64,000 bases of DNA from Treponema sp. (GTDB taxonomy: Bacteria; Spirochaetota; Spirochaetia; Treponematales; Treponemataceae), in assembly GCA_002749205.1 (NCBI GenBank), contig PDOP01000004.1:1-64000 (forward strand), in the 5' to 3' direction. Shown in pieces: positions 7,259 through 16,383 of this stretch. The translations under genes were made by a program, and so were the position numbers. Every line of letters begins with the position of its first letter. Position 1 is the stretch's first letter. Under the pieces are notes generated by a model that made no database searches, was not told the origin of the DNA, and was given only the letters and a program-made list of their open reading frames with translations.

Positions 7259-7990
7259 ATGAAACAAGGTAGTTTGGTTGTTATGTGCTTTATACTGCTG
7301 ATGTCTTTTCTTGTTTTCCCTGTCTCTGCACAGGAAGGCGATAAAAACTATCAAACGTATATAGTTGATTCTTTTGACACGGACAGCGGGGTTGAGTGGA
7401 CATGGAAAGTTGGAGCCAGCAAGTTTGTAACCGAAGGCTTTCCTATTGTAAAGACATTTGACGGAATGCCACGAACATTGGAAGTTATGTATCCCGATGC
7501 TAAGGAAGAAGGTTCAAAACAGTATCTCGGAGTTCAAATAAAGTTTAACCGAATGGGTGATAATTACTTTGATATATATCCTGTAAAAGACGGAAAAAGA
7601 TACGAGATTCCGTTTAAAGGTATAATTTCAAGACTTGACATGTGGGTTTGGGGTGCTGATTATTTATACTCTCTGGAGATTCTCGTAAGAGATATTGAAG
7701 GTAGAGTTCATCCATTACCTGTTGGTTGGCTTAACTTTAAAGGTTGGGAAAACCTGGGAATTAAGATACCTACAAATATTAAGCAAAAATCAAGATATGT
7801 CGGTACAAGCAATAAATTTTCTTTTGTCTGTTTTAGAATAAGAACAAAACCTACGGAAAAGGTTGATAACTTTTATTTCTTCGTTGACGAGCTGAAAGCA
7901 TTAACAGATGTTTTTGTTGACTCTTATGACGGATATGAGCTTGTTGATGCCAAGTTTGAAGAAACAGAATCTGAAGAAGGGGGAAAATAA
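7259..7990 (+). CDS. Flagellar filament outer layer protein, FlaA family (first copy)
   Basis: A 243-aa exported protein with a signal peptide ending near FPVSAQEG. FlaA proteins coat the FlaB core of spirochete periplasmic flagella. The body fits the family: WTWKVGASKFVTEGFPIVKTF, a mid-protein DIYPVKDGKRYEIPFKG, RLDMWVWGADYLYSLEILVRD, and a C-terminal FYFFVDELKALTDV that recurs in its neighbour as YYIYFDDLRAVTDL. A strong AAAGGAG precedes the ATG and a sigma-28 promoter lies upstream. The stop codon is followed directly by the next ATG. It probably corresponds to one of the two T. pallidum FlaA proteins. The C-terminus is acidic (EETESEEGG). Confidence 0.88.
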   Translation: MKQGSLVVMCFILLMSFLVFPVSAQEGDKNYQTYIVDSFDTDSGVEWTWKVGASKFVTEGFPIVKTFDGMPRTLEVMYPDAKEEGSKQYLGVQIKFNRMGDNYFDIYPVKDGKRYEIPFKGIISRLDMWVWGADYLYSLEILVRDIEGRVHPLPVGWLNFKGWENLGIKIPTNIKQKSRYVGTSNKFSFVCFRIRTKPTEKVDNFYFFVDELKALTDVFVDSYDGYELVDAKFEETESEEGGK

Positions 7991-8737
7991 ATGAAAAAAA
8001 GATTTTTTACAATTCTTATTGTACTTTTTAGCTTAGGATTTGTTTTTGCACAAGAAGCCGATACAGAAGAAGACTTTGCGGCAATAGATACTGCTGATCC
8101 TACCAAAATTGGAGTTACTTCAGCCGAAATCAGATTAAAAGAAGTTTCTGTAGATAAATATGAAGTTGAAGGCTCTTGGGAAGTTGAAATGTCAAGTGAT
8201 GAAGGCTTTGTTAAATGGAGACTTTTTGACGGTGGCCCATTGGGCAAAAAACCGATTGAAGATGAAGAGGGTTTGGATATTCCTGACAACATGGTTCTCG
8301 GAACTAAAGTTTCTTTTTATCGCCGAGGTATGAATTCTTTTATTATTTCTGCAGTTAAACCATTGCCTGTTGAAGGTATTGCAAAAACTGTCAGCTTTTG
8401 GGTAGTAGGAAGAAGCATTCCACACGAAATCAATTTGATTGTCGAAGATTATTTCGGAAAAAGATTTGAGCTTTATGTCGGCAAACTTAATCACTCCGGT
8501 TGGAAATTGATGACAGTAGCAATACCGCCTCAGGGTGCCGCAGGTCTTTCCGGTATAGTTCAGAGGAACACACATTATGGAAAGCACTACGGCTTGAAAA
8601 TAGTAGGTTTCAAAATTAACTGCGATTTAGCCGAGTCTTATGGTAATTACTATATATATTTTGATGACCTGCGCGCAGTAACCGACTTGTATGATATTGT
8701 TTCGCATGATGCTGACGATATGGATGACAATTGGTAA
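7991..8737 (+). CDS. Flagellar filament outer layer protein, FlaA family (second copy)
   Basis: A 248-aa FlaA paralogue with a signal peptide (FSLGFVFAQEAD). It shares SFWVVGRSIPHEINLIVED and YYIYFDDLRAVTDL with the equivalent parts of the first copy, so the pair arose by duplication or long coevolution. It starts on the base after its neighbour's stop, with GAAGGGGG as ribosome site inside the upstream gene. Both are expected in the periplasm as sheath subunits of the flagellar filament. Its own C-terminus is acidic (DADDMDDNW). Confidence 0.88.
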   Translation: MKKRFFTILIVLFSLGFVFAQEADTEEDFAAIDTADPTKIGVTSAEIRLKEVSVDKYEVEGSWEVEMSSDEGFVKWRLFDGGPLGKKPIEDEEGLDIPDNMVLGTKVSFYRRGMNSFIISAVKPLPVEGIAKTVSFWVVGRSIPHEINLIVEDYFGKRFELYVGKLNHSGWKLMTVAIPPQGAAGLSGIVQRNTHYGKHYGLKIVGFKINCDLAESYGNYYIYFDDLRAVTDLYDIVSHDADDMDDNW

Positions 8738-8770
8738 AAAAAGCCGTAATATCGAAATTTTAGTATAATG

Positions 8771-8797
8771 AGGAAATTGCAAAAGCAACCTACTTTT
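8771..8797 (+). repeat. Family D palindromic repeat, copy 1
   Basis: GAGGAAATTGCAAAAG with an inverted CTTTTGCAAGTG, forming a TTGCAAAAG/CTTTTGCAA hairpin. The same block order occurs inside the Gx transporter gene (35430-35527) and near 63035-63075. Confidence 0.65.
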
Positions 8798-8817
8798 GCA
8801 AGTGTCTGTGCTATTTG

Positions 8818-8852
8818 AAGGCAATTCAATTTATTGTTGAGTTGCCTTTTTT
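8818..8852 (+). terminator. Intrinsic terminator after the flaA pair
   Basis: AAGGCAATTCAA pairs with TTGAGTTGCCTT over 12 bp (one G-T pair) and is followed by a run of T. It separates the flagellar genes from the protease gene. Confidence 0.8.
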
Positions 8853-8925
8853 GGCTTGTTTTAATTCAAGCCTGTTTTAGTTTTTATAAAGGTATTTGTA
8901 ATTTTTGCTAAGGGGGAATATTTTT

Positions 8926-10425
8926 ATGAGTGCAAAAAAAACTTGGATAATAACTTCTGTTTTGGCAGTTGTATTGCTGTTTTTTTCGTTTGGAGCGCCG
9001 GCTATCTTTGCAAATGGAGCTGTTGATGAAGTCCCCGATGGCAATACCAACAAGCCGGCAGCAGATAAAAACATGAAAAACTTGCAAAATGTTTATAAAT
9101 TTTTGCAAGAATATTATGTAGACGAAATAGACTCGAATGTTTTGTACAAAGGCGCAATGGAGGGAATGCTTAATTCCCTGGATGACCCTTATACGCTGTA
9201 TGTGGAAACTGACTCTCGTTTGGGCATTGATTTGGAAGACACAACAAAAGGTACATTCGGAGGAATAGGCGTTACAATTACCAAGCCGGCAGTTTCAAAA
9301 CCGGAAAAACCTGCTTATGTTGAAGTGATGAGTCCTATTGACGGAACACCCGGCTCGAAAGCGGGATTAAGATCCGGAGACTATATTACGGAAATAAATT
9401 CAGAGCCTACCGATGAAATGACAATGGATAAAGTACTTTCGGTTTTACGAGGTAAGGTTGGAACTCCTGTTACCATTCGTGTTCTCAGGGGAAAAAACTT
9501 GAATTTCGAACTGACAATCGTAAGAGCCAAAATTGAAATTCCAACCGTAAAATACACTATGTTGCCCAACAAAATAGGGTATATAAAACTGATACAATTC
9601 AACCCGAACTCAATGCCGAGAATTACCGATGCTTTTACGGAATTGCAGTCAAAAGGCTGTAAAAAACTTGTCTTTGATTTACGAAACAACCCCGGCGGTC
9701 TTATTACAAGTGCTGTTGATGTGGCAAGCCTTTTTCTTGATAAAGGTATTGTTGTTTCGACAAAATCACGAATTGCAAGTGAAAACAGAGAATTCTCGGT
9801 GAATAAATATGTTGCAAAAATACCAAAAAAAACACCTGTCGTGATTTTGATAAACGGAGGCTCTGCAAGTGCTTCTGAAATTGTTGCAGGTGCCTTAAAA
9901 GATCATAAGCGGGCATATCTTGTAGGCAAAACAACTTTTGGAAAAGGCTCTGTTCAGATGATATATAATTTGAATAAAGAAGAAGGCTTTAAGATGACAA
10001 TAGCCAAATACTATACCCCAAGTGATGCAAATATCAACAAAATTGGCATTCCGCCGGATTATGAAGTTGATGTACCTACGGTTGGAGAAGCTGAAGAAGA
10101 CTATGTCATAGAGCTATATGAAAGCAAAAAACTTGAAGAATTTTCAAAAAATAATGCAAACTCAAATATTACAAAAGCTGACATACACAATTTTGCCAAA
10201 GTCTTGCAAAAAGATTATCCGATTAACCTGCCAATTTTGGAGATACTAATAAAAACTGAAGTTGACAGATACAGACAAAACGATATTGTTGATATAGACT
10301 TTGATGTACAATTAAAAGCGGCAGTGGAACTGCTTATGACAAAAAATGTAAACAAACTGTCAAAGTCAACAAAAACAGTCGCTGAGTTGCAAAAAACTGC
10401 AGAGCAGGAAAAGGAATCAAAGTAA
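8926..10425 (+). CDS. S41 family carboxyl-terminal processing protease
   Basis: Periplasmic serine protease of the CtpA/Prc type. The start at ATG 8926 (MSAKKTW) has AGGGGG upstream; the ORF-track start 7 codons earlier lacks one. A signal anchor (TSVLAVVLLFFSFGAPAIFA) is followed by an N-terminal helical region, a PDZ domain (DGTPGSKAGLRSGDYITEINS) and the protease core. GGSASASEIVAGAL carries the Ser nucleophile and GKTTFGKGSVQ the Lys. About 499 aa, within the family range. The C-terminal 120 residues after YEVDVPT are charged and less conserved. It may process envelope proteins; the true substrate is unknown. Confidence 0.92.
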   Translation: MSAKKTWIITSVLAVVLLFFSFGAPAIFANGAVDEVPDGNTNKPAADKNMKNLQNVYKFLQEYYVDEIDSNVLYKGAMEGMLNSLDDPYTLYVETDSRLGIDLEDTTKGTFGGIGVTITKPAVSKPEKPAYVEVMSPIDGTPGSKAGLRSGDYITEINSEPTDEMTMDKVLSVLRGKVGTPVTIRVLRGKNLNFELTIVRAKIEIPTVKYTMLPNKIGYIKLIQFNPNSMPRITDAFTELQSKGCKKLVFDLRNNPGGLITSAVDVASLFLDKGIVVSTKSRIASENREFSVNKYVAKIPKKTPVVILINGGSASASEIVAGALKDHKRAYLVGKTTFGKGSVQMIYNLNKEEGFKMTIAKYYTPSDANINKIGIPPDYEVDVPTVGEAEEDYVIELYESKKLEEFSKNNANSNITKADIHNFAKVLQKDYPINLPILEILIKTEVDRYRQNDIVDIDFDVQLKAAVELLMTKNVNKLSKSTKTVAELQKTAEQEKESK

Positions 10426-10432
10426 TCGGCTA

Positions 10433-11236
10433 ATGAAGCAGTTTATTGTTTCAAACATAGACATTGACAATAACAACCGCCGTAAAATCACGGTAAGAGG
10501 TAAGGACTATAACTACCTTATTACCGTGAGGCGAAGTCGTTTGGGAGATGTATTAAATATTGCCTCAAACGCAAAAGCTCAAACCAATGTCAAAGCGAAG
10601 ATCACGGAAATAGACAAAAGTGCAAAAACCGTTACCCTTACCGTGATTGAAAATACAACAATTGAAACCTGCGAACACAAAAATTCAAGCCCAAAACTGC
10701 CTTGCATAATTTTACTGCAATGGCTTATAAAAGGCACTAAAACCGATGCTGTAATAAGACAGGCAACTGAAACCGGTGTAAGCTATATTATCCCCGTTTA
10801 CGGAGAATTCTCTGTTGTCAAAAATGAAAACAGCATAAAACTTGAAAGGCGGAGCAGAATTGTGCGAGAAGCAAGACAACAATCAGGCTCGTCGGTAGAT
10901 ACCAAAGTCTTACCTGCAACAAGCCTACAAATCGCCTTAACCAAAATTGAAGAAATAATTCAAGAAAAACCGGCAATAAAGATTATGTTTACGGAAAAAG
11001 ATGTAAAACAAAAAAGTTTACATCAAATTATTGCCAAAACCGGCGATATTGTTATAATGGCTATAGGAGCCGAAGGCGGTATAAGCGAAAACGAAGAAAA
11101 CTTGCTAAAAACAAACGGCTTTATCGCCTGTCATTTTAACACGAATGTACTTAGAGCCGAAACTGCCGCCCTTTACGGCATAGCGGCGTTACAAACACTT
11201 TTAACTGAGGAGAAAACATGGCAACTGAAAGAATAA
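10433..11236 (+). CDS. rsmE: 16S rRNA m3U1498 methyltransferase
   Basis: SPOUT-family methyltransferase that methylates U1498 of 16S rRNA. GTKTDAVIRQATETGVSYIIPV, GAEGGISENEENLL and LRAETAALYGIAALQTLL are the conserved C-terminal knot motifs, and an N-terminal PUA-like part precedes them. At 267 aa it is slightly longer than usual. The ribosome site is weak, and the gene begins 7 nt after the protease stop. It overlaps the following gene by 19 nt. Confidence 0.93.
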   Translation: MKQFIVSNIDIDNNNRRKITVRGKDYNYLITVRRSRLGDVLNIASNAKAQTNVKAKITEIDKSAKTVTLTVIENTTIETCEHKNSSPKLPCIILLQWLIKGTKTDAVIRQATETGVSYIIPVYGEFSVVKNENSIKLERRSRIVREARQQSGSSVDTKVLPATSLQIALTKIEEIIQEKPAIKIMFTEKDVKQKSLHQIIAKTGDIVIMAIGAEGGISENEENLLKTNGFIACHFNTNVLRAETAALYGIAALQTLLTEEKTWQLKE

Positions 11237-11961
11237 CCTTACTTGGAATACCAATCGATATTTTAAAACCGGAAGATGTCGAAGAAACAGTAATGAATTT
11301 ACTGGCAAAAGAAACCCCTCAGCAAGTGGTGTTTTTAAATATATGGGACTTACTCAACGCCCGCTATAATTGCGAATTCCGAGATATGGTTATGGACGCA
11401 GGACTGGTTTTGCCGATTTCAAAAAGCATCATAAGCGGTGTCAAATTCTTAAAGAAACCCGTACCGGTTCGCAGACAAACCTTCGATGTCGTAATTGAAT
11501 TCTTGAATGTCATTGACTCGCATTATAAATCGCTTTACATACTGGGCGGTCGCCAAAAAAGCCTCTTCAAAGCCGAAAAAAATGTTAGAAGCACCTTCCC
11601 TGGAATCAAGCTGGTCGGTCGATTTACCGGCTACCACTCAAAAACCATCGAGCCTGACATTATCACCGCAATATCAAAAGCCGAGCCTGCAATAACAATT
11701 GTCGGAAACGGCATATCAGGCGGAAGAAAATGGGCATACCGAAACAAAGGAAACTTCAAATCGGGCATATTCCTTCGCGAATCAAACATCATCGACATCT
11801 TTTCAAAAACCAAAAACAAACCCTCAGCCGGTCTGTTCAAATCCGGCCTTGACTATCTTCCAAAAGTTTTAAAAAACCCGTTTCGACTGTTTAACATTTT
11901 TAGATTTATGTGGTATAAAGTGCTTTTGTTGTGGTACAGATTATTCAAAAACGATTCATAA
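11218..11961 (+). CDS. WecG/TagA/CpsF family glycosyltransferase
   Basis: GT26-type transferase of N-acetylmannosamine-like sugars to lipid carriers. The 247-aa protein shows the family order: LPISKSIISGVKFL, LYILGGRQKSLFKAEKNVRSTFPGIKLVGRFTGY, and VGNGISGGRKWAYRNKGNF. Good ribosome site (GAGGAG) inside rsmE. No other polysaccharide genes are near, so the acceptor is unknown. The C-terminal tail is basic and hydrophobic (FRFMWYKVLLLWYRLF), consistent with peripheral membrane attachment. Confidence 0.88.
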   Translation: MATERITLLGIPIDILKPEDVEETVMNLLAKETPQQVVFLNIWDLLNARYNCEFRDMVMDAGLVLPISKSIISGVKFLKKPVPVRRQTFDVVIEFLNVIDSHYKSLYILGGRQKSLFKAEKNVRSTFPGIKLVGRFTGYHSKTIEPDIITAISKAEPAITIVGNGISGGRKWAYRNKGNFKSGIFLRESNIIDIFSKTKNKPSAGLFKSGLDYLPKVLKNPFRLFNIFRFMWYKVLLLWYRLFKNDS

Positions 11962-11966
11962 ATTAA

Positions 11967-11990
11967 AAGCGAGCGTAATAACGCTCGCTT
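11967..11990 (+). terminator. Perfect hairpin after the glycosyltransferase
   Basis: AAGCGAGCGT and ACGCTCGCTT form a perfect 10-bp stem with an AATA loop, 5 nt after the stop codon. No T tract follows on the plus strand, so it may be a stabilising hairpin or part of the adjacent repeat rather than a strict intrinsic terminator. Confidence 0.6.
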
Positions 11991-12180
11991 GCAACCCGAC
12001 AGTCGCCTTAAATCTTTTTGCCTTTTTTTAAATTTTTAATCGACTCTTTTCCCTGCCGGTCAAAGGTCTTTTTTTTAAGTTTAATCGGCAAAAAGGATAC
12101 CGGCGACTGTCCAAATCAGGTTAACCGAATTTGCATAATCAGGCAGGAATGCCTGCTTAAATCCCGCCTGTAGTGGAGCG
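11991..12180 (-). repeat. Family B structured repeat, copy 1
   Basis: On the minus strand it contains ATTTAAGCAGGCATTCC, GGTTAACCTGATTTGG, CAGTCGCCGGTATCC and a core hairpin region with loop TTTGACCGGCAGGGAAAA. It ends AGGCGACTGTCGGGTTGC. The outer CAGTCGCC/GGCGACTG arms pair. No coding potential is seen. It is followed directly by family C copy 1. Confidence 0.7.
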
Positions 12181-12189
12181 AGGAGTTTT

Positions 12190-12294
12190 ATGTGTAGCGA
12201 TGTTTTAGTTTGGGGGGTAGCGGAGGATCTTGGATTTAGACTTGTAAGTCTAAATCCAAAGAGCCGGAGTTTAGGGGGATACACCCCCTTTAAA
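12190..12294 (+). repeat. Family C variable-hairpin repeat, copy 1
   Basis: The left flank TTTTATGTG...TTTGGGGGGTAGCGGAG and right flank AGGGGGATACACCCCC are shared with other copies. Between them a perfect 14-bp stem TTGGATTTAGACTT / AAGTCTAAATCCAA occupies the variable position. It lies between the glycosyltransferase and grpE. Confidence 0.75.
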
Positions 12295-12324
12295 TAAATT
12301 TTTTAATTTTTTTTATTTTAGGTA

Positions 12325-12353
12325 TTGACCCTTTTTTTTGTAATTAGTAATTT
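12325..12353 (+). promoter_or_regulatory. Sigma-70 promoter of grpE-dnaK-dnaJ
   Basis: TTGACC, a 17-nt T-rich spacer and TAATTT, about 35 nt before grpE. No CIRCE or other heat-shock operator is visible around it. Confidence 0.5.
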
Positions 12354-12388
12354 ATAGACAGTTAGAAAGATAACAGTTCGAGGAAAAT

Positions 12389-13096
12389 ATGGCAAAAAAC
12401 AAGGTTGATGAAGAAACACAGGAAAGTGTGGAAAAGGAGACAGTGCTTGACAGTGAAAAAAAGTCTGTCCCTGAAACAGAAGCGGTTTTTGAAACAGAGG
12501 TTGTTTCTGAAAATGGTGATGTGGTTGAGGCAGAAAAACCGGAAGAATGCGATAAGGAGCCTGATTTGACGGAGCAGATTTCATGTTTGAATGAAAAGTG
12601 CAAAGAGCTTGAGGGTGCGTATTTGCGTAAGGCTGCCGATTTTGAAAATTACAGAAAGCGAATGATTAAGGAAAAGCAGGAGGCGGTAACTTATGCCAAT
12701 TCAAAGCTCTTGGGTGATTTGCTGGTAATTTTGGACAATTTTGACAGGGCTGTTTCTACGGGTATCAAAGATACCGATGAAAAGGGCGATTCTAAGTTTG
12801 CGGCCTTTGAAGACGGCGTAAAGATGATTAAAACTCAGCTTGAGGCCATGTTGCAGAATGATTACGGGTTGGTCTATTATCCTGCGAAGGGCGAGGTTTT
12901 TGACCCTAACATACATGAAGCCGTGGCAATGAATCCTTCGCCCGATGTTAAGGTCGCGACTGTAGGTGAAGAATTGCAAAAAGGGTATAAATTAAAAGAT
13001 AAAGTTTTAAGAAGCTCCAAGGTTATGGTTTTGATGCCTGCCGAAGCAAAAAAAACGGATACCGAAGAAGAAAAAAATACAGAAAAAGAATGTTAA
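12389..13096 (+). CDS. grpE: GrpE nucleotide exchange factor
   Basis: Co-chaperone that releases ADP from DnaK. The 235-aa protein starts with about 70 acidic low-complexity residues, followed by the dimerising coiled coil (EKCKELEGAYLRKAADFENYRKRMIKEKQEA). The C-terminal beta domain contains YPAKGEVFDPNIHEAVAMNPSPDVKVATVGEELQKGYKL. A GAGGAAA ribosome site precedes ATG 12389. The gene is 55 nt upstream of dnaK with no clear terminator between. The start region has no hrcA, so regulation differs from the hrcA-grpE-dnaK operons of many bacteria. Confidence 0.95.
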   Translation: MAKNKVDEETQESVEKETVLDSEKKSVPETEAVFETEVVSENGDVVEAEKPEECDKEPDLTEQISCLNEKCKELEGAYLRKAADFENYRKRMIKEKQEAVTYANSKLLGDLLVILDNFDRAVSTGIKDTDEKGDSKFAAFEDGVKMIKTQLEAMLQNDYGLVYYPAKGEVFDPNIHEAVAMNPSPDVKVATVGEELQKGYKLKDKVLRSSKVMVLMPAEAKKTDTEEEKNTEKEC

Positions 13097-13151
13097 AAAC
13101 CTATAGGCTTGTTATGGCTTATATTTGTAATATTATTATTAGGAGATAAAA

Positions 13152-15071
13152 ATGGGAAAAATCATTGGTATTGACTTGGGAACGACAAATTCATGTGTTG
13201 CAGTAATGGAAGGCGGTGAGCCTGTCGTTATCCAGAATTCGGAGGGTGGAAGAACAACACCTTCAATTGTTGCGTTTACATCGCAGAGTGAAAAAATTGT
13301 GGGGCAGCCTGCGAAGAACCAGATGATTACAAATCCGGATAAAACTGTTTATTCGGTAAAGAGGTTCATCGGACACAGGTACAGCGAATTATCCGAAGAA
13401 GTAAAGCGAGTGCCTTATAAGGTCGTTTCACAGGGTGAGGAAGTCAGAATTGATATTGACGGCAAACTTTATTCCACCCAAGAGATTTCTGCTTTTACTT
13501 TGCAGAAAATGAAGAAGACTGCTGAAGACTATTTGGGCGAAACGGTGACGGAAGCTGTTATTACAGTTCCCGCTTATTTTAACGATGCTCAGCGTCAGGC
13601 TACAAAAGATGCCGGACGAATTGCAGGTCTTGAAGTAAAGCGAATTATCAACGAGCCTACTGCCGCTTCACTGGCTTTCGGGTTTAATAAGGATTCAAAA
13701 AAGGATAAAACTATTGCTGTTTATGACCTTGGTGGCGGTACTTTCGATATTTCCATTTTGGAGCTTGGAGACGGTGTTTTTGAAGTAAAGTCAACTAACG
13801 GTGATACACATTTAGGCGGTGATGATTTTGATGCAAGAATTGTTGACTGGCTTGTAACCGAATTTAAAAACAGTGATGGTATAGATCTTTCCAAAGACAG
13901 AATGGCTTTGCAGCGTTTAAGAGAAGCCGCAGAAAAAGCAAAAATTGAGCTTTCTTCACGCGTTTCTACGGATATAAATCTGCCGTTTATTACAGCCGAT
14001 GCAAACGGTCCTAAGCACTTACAGAGGACTTTGAGCCGTGCTGATTTTGAAAAAATGTGTGATGATTTGTTTGAAAGAACAAAGGAGCCATGCAGAAAAG
14101 CATTGAAAGATGCCGGTATCAGTGCAGGTGATATTGACGATATATTGTTGGTTGGCGGCTCTACGAGAATGCCAAAGGTTGCACAGATTATCAAAGAGTT
14201 GTTTGGTAAGGACGGCTCAAAGGGTGTAAACCCCGATGAGGCTGTGGCAATCGGTGCGGCAATTCAAGGCGGAATTTTAGGCGGTGATGTTAAAGATGTA
14301 TTGTTGCTTGATGTTACTCCGCTTTCTTTGGGAATTGAAACTATGGGAGGTGTTTTTACTCCTCTTATCAATCGAAATACGACAATACCTACACGAAAGA
14401 GTCAGGTATTCTCTACTGCCGCTGACGGACAGACAGCTGTTTCAATTCATGTATTGCAGGGTGAAAGAGGAATGGCGAGCCAAAACAGGACACTGGGTAA
14501 TTTTGACCTTGTAGGTATTCCTGCCGCACCGAGAGGTGTACCTCAGATTGAGGTAACCTTTGATATCGATGCAAACGGCATTGTACATGTTTCCGCAAAA
14601 GATCTGGGAACGGGTAAGGAGCAACATATTAGAATTGAAAGCTCCAGCGGTTTAAGCGAAAGCGAAATTGAAAGAATGGTCAAGGAAGCGGAGGCTAATG
14701 CCGAAAGCGATAAGGCAGAAAGAGAAAAGGTTGAAACAAGAAATAATGCCGATTCTATGGTTTATTCTGCAGAAAAAACAATAAAAGAAATGGGCGATAA
14801 AATTGATGCCGCCGAAAAGCAAAAAATTGAAGATGCAATTGCTGATTTGAAAAAAGAGCTTGAAGGCGATAACATTGAACAAATTAAAGCCAAGACTGAA
14901 GCATTGCAACAGGCTTCTTATAAGATTGCCGAAGAAATGTATAAAAATCAAGCTGCTGCAGGTGCTGACGGGCAAGGTGCTTCTGATGCAGGTCAGACTC
15001 AGGATGCCGGAACACACGGCTCGGCAGATGATGTTGATTATGAAGTTGTCAATGATGACGACAAAGAATAA
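13152..15071 (+). CDS. dnaK: Hsp70 chaperone DnaK
   Basis: ATP-dependent chaperone of 639 aa, full length. [19 protein letters not shown] is the first phosphate motif, [18 protein letters not shown] the second, and [11 protein letters not shown] the adenosine motif. The substrate-binding domain contains [16 protein letters not shown] and the helical lid follows. The C-terminus [12 protein letters not shown] is close to the usual DnaK tail that helps co-chaperone work. AGGAGAT precedes the ATG. Works with GrpE and DnaJ encoded on either side. Confidence 0.98.
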   Translation: MGKIIGIDLGTTNSCVAVMEGGEPVVIQNSEGGRTTPSIVAFTSQSEKIVGQPAKNQMITNPDKTVYSVKRFIGHRYSELSEEVKRVPYKVVSQGEEVRIDIDGKLYSTQEISAFTLQKMKKTAEDYLGETVTEAVITVPAYFNDAQRQATKDAGRIAGLEVKRIINEPTAASLAFGFNKDSKKDKTIAVYDLGGGTFDISILELGDGVFEVKSTNGDTHLGGDDFDARIVDWLVTEFKNSDGIDLSKDRMALQRLREAAEKAKIELSSRVSTDINLPFITADANGPKHLQRTLSRADFEKMCDDLFERTKEPCRKALKDAGISAGDIDDILLVGGSTRMPKVAQIIKELFGKDGSKGVNPDEAVAIGAAIQGGILGGDVKDVLLLDVTPLSLGIETMGGVFTPLINRNTTIPTRKSQVFSTAADGQTAVSIHVLQGERGMASQNRTLGNFDLVGIPAAPRGVPQIEVTFDIDANGIVHVSAKDLGTGKEQHIRIESSSGLSESEIERMVKEAEANAESDKAEREKVETRNNADSMVYSAEKTIKEMGDKIDAAEKQKIEDAIADLKKELEGDNIEQIKAKTEALQQASYKIAEEMYKNQAAAGADGQGASDAGQTQDAGTHGSADDVDYEVVNDDDKE

Positions 15072-15120
15072 GTTTTAAGAGCCTTTTGCTGTTTGCAATT
15101 GGCTCTAAAGCTAAACAGTT

Positions 15121-15146
15121 AAAGGCGGGTTTTCATTCCTGCCTTT
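15121..15146 (+). terminator. Hairpin between dnaK and dnaJ
   Basis: AAAGGCGGG pairs with CCTGCCTTT (one G-T pair) over an 8-nt loop, 31 nt before dnaJ. The T-run after it is short, so partial read-through or an mRNA-processing role is likely. Confidence 0.5.
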
Positions 15147-15176
15147 GATTTTGATACTTTATATTGGGAGACCGCT

Positions 15177-16319
15177 GTGGCCGGAAAAAGAGATTATTAC
15201 GAAGTTTTAAATGTTACCAAAAATGCATCTAGCGATGAAATTAAGAAAGCTTATAGGAAACTTGCTATAAAGTATCACCCTGACAGAAATCAGGGCAATA
15301 AAGACGCTGAAGAAAAGTTTAAAGAAGCGACAGAAGCGTATGAAGTGCTGATAGATGAAAAAAAGCGAAGTCTGTATGACCAGTATGGCTTCCAAGGTTT
15401 GGAAGGTATGAATACCGGTTTTGACCCATCGGCATTTAAAGGTTTTGAAGATATTTTTGGAGGCGGTTTCGGAGATATTTTCGATAATATTTTTGGAAGT
15501 TTTGCAGGAGGCGGTTTTTCTTCAAGTACAGCTCGCTCCGGCAGGAGAGGCTCTAATCGCGGAGCAAATTTGAGATATGATTTAAAGATTACTTTGAATG
15601 ATGCCGCTTTCGGAAAAAAAGAAGAGCTTTCTTATACTCGTGAAGAAGTTTGTCATGTATGTAAGGGCAGTGGCAGTGAGAACGGCAACTCCGGCAGGGC
15701 TATGTGTCCTGATTGTAAGGGAACCGGACAGGTAAGGCGAAGTACCGGCTTTTTTTCGATTGCTTCAACTTGTCAAAGGTGTCGTGGTGAAGGTACAATA
15801 ATAGAAAAGCCTTGTAAGGCATGCAGTGGCTCAGGTCTTGAAAGAAAAAAGCAGAAAATCATTGTTACAATACCCGCAGGTATTGAAGACGGTCGCCGTA
15901 TAACCATTCCTAAGCAGGGAAATGCCGGAAGTAACGGCGGTGGTTACGGGGATTTATTTGTATTTGTTTTTGTGCAATCACATCCTTATTTTGAAAGACA
16001 GGGAAATGATCTTTATTGTGCTGTTCCTTTTTCGATTACACAAGCAAGTTTGGGAGCGGAAATTACCATAAAAACGCTTGACGAAAAAAAGTTGAAGCTT
16101 AAAATTCCCGCCGGTACTCAGACAGGTAAACTGTTGCGTATAAAGGGAGCAGGGATTACGCCGCGTGACGGTTATGCCGGCGATATGTATGTAAAGATGA
16201 TGGTTCAAATTCCCACCAAGATTTCGTCAAAGGCAAAAGCCTTGCTTAAAGAATTTGCTGAAAAAGAAGGCGAGGATTCTGCACCAAATTTAATAGCATT
16301 AAAGAATATTGAGCATTAG
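15177..16319 (+). CDS. dnaJ: Hsp40 co-chaperone DnaJ
   Basis: Full-length type I DnaJ of 380 aa. The J domain carries KYHPDRNQ with the HPD motif, followed by a Gly/Phe-rich stretch ([20 protein letters not shown]). Four zinc-binding repeats are visible: [24 protein letters not shown] and CKACSGSG. The C-terminal substrate domain follows. Translation starts at GTG 15177 with GGGAG upstream, which may lower its level relative to DnaK. It stimulates DnaK ATPase and binds unfolded proteins. Confidence 0.97.
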   Translation: MAGKRDYYEVLNVTKNASSDEIKKAYRKLAIKYHPDRNQGNKDAEEKFKEATEAYEVLIDEKKRSLYDQYGFQGLEGMNTGFDPSAFKGFEDIFGGGFGDIFDNIFGSFAGGGFSSSTARSGRRGSNRGANLRYDLKITLNDAAFGKKEELSYTREEVCHVCKGSGSENGNSGRAMCPDCKGTGQVRRSTGFFSIASTCQRCRGEGTIIEKPCKACSGSGLERKKQKIIVTIPAGIEDGRRITIPKQGNAGSNGGGYGDLFVFVFVQSHPYFERQGNDLYCAVPFSITQASLGAEITIKTLDEKKLKLKIPAGTQTGKLLRIKGAGITPRDGYAGDMYVKMMVQIPTKISSKAKALLKEFAEKEGEDSAPNLIALKNIEH

Positions 16320-16383
16320 AGTATATCGGCAGTTTTGCAGACCTTGGAGGAGTGCATATAGTGATGTGCTATGAGGGTTGTTT

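Noticed and set aside
11991-12180. Family B as integron attC sites with cassettes between them
   Set aside because: Genes between copies are housekeeping operons on both strands, and no integrase is in the window. Similarity to attC is only suggestive.
12318-12603. Minus-strand ORFs over the start of grpE
   Set aside because: Pro/His/Ser-rich shadows of the low-complexity acidic N-terminus of GrpE.
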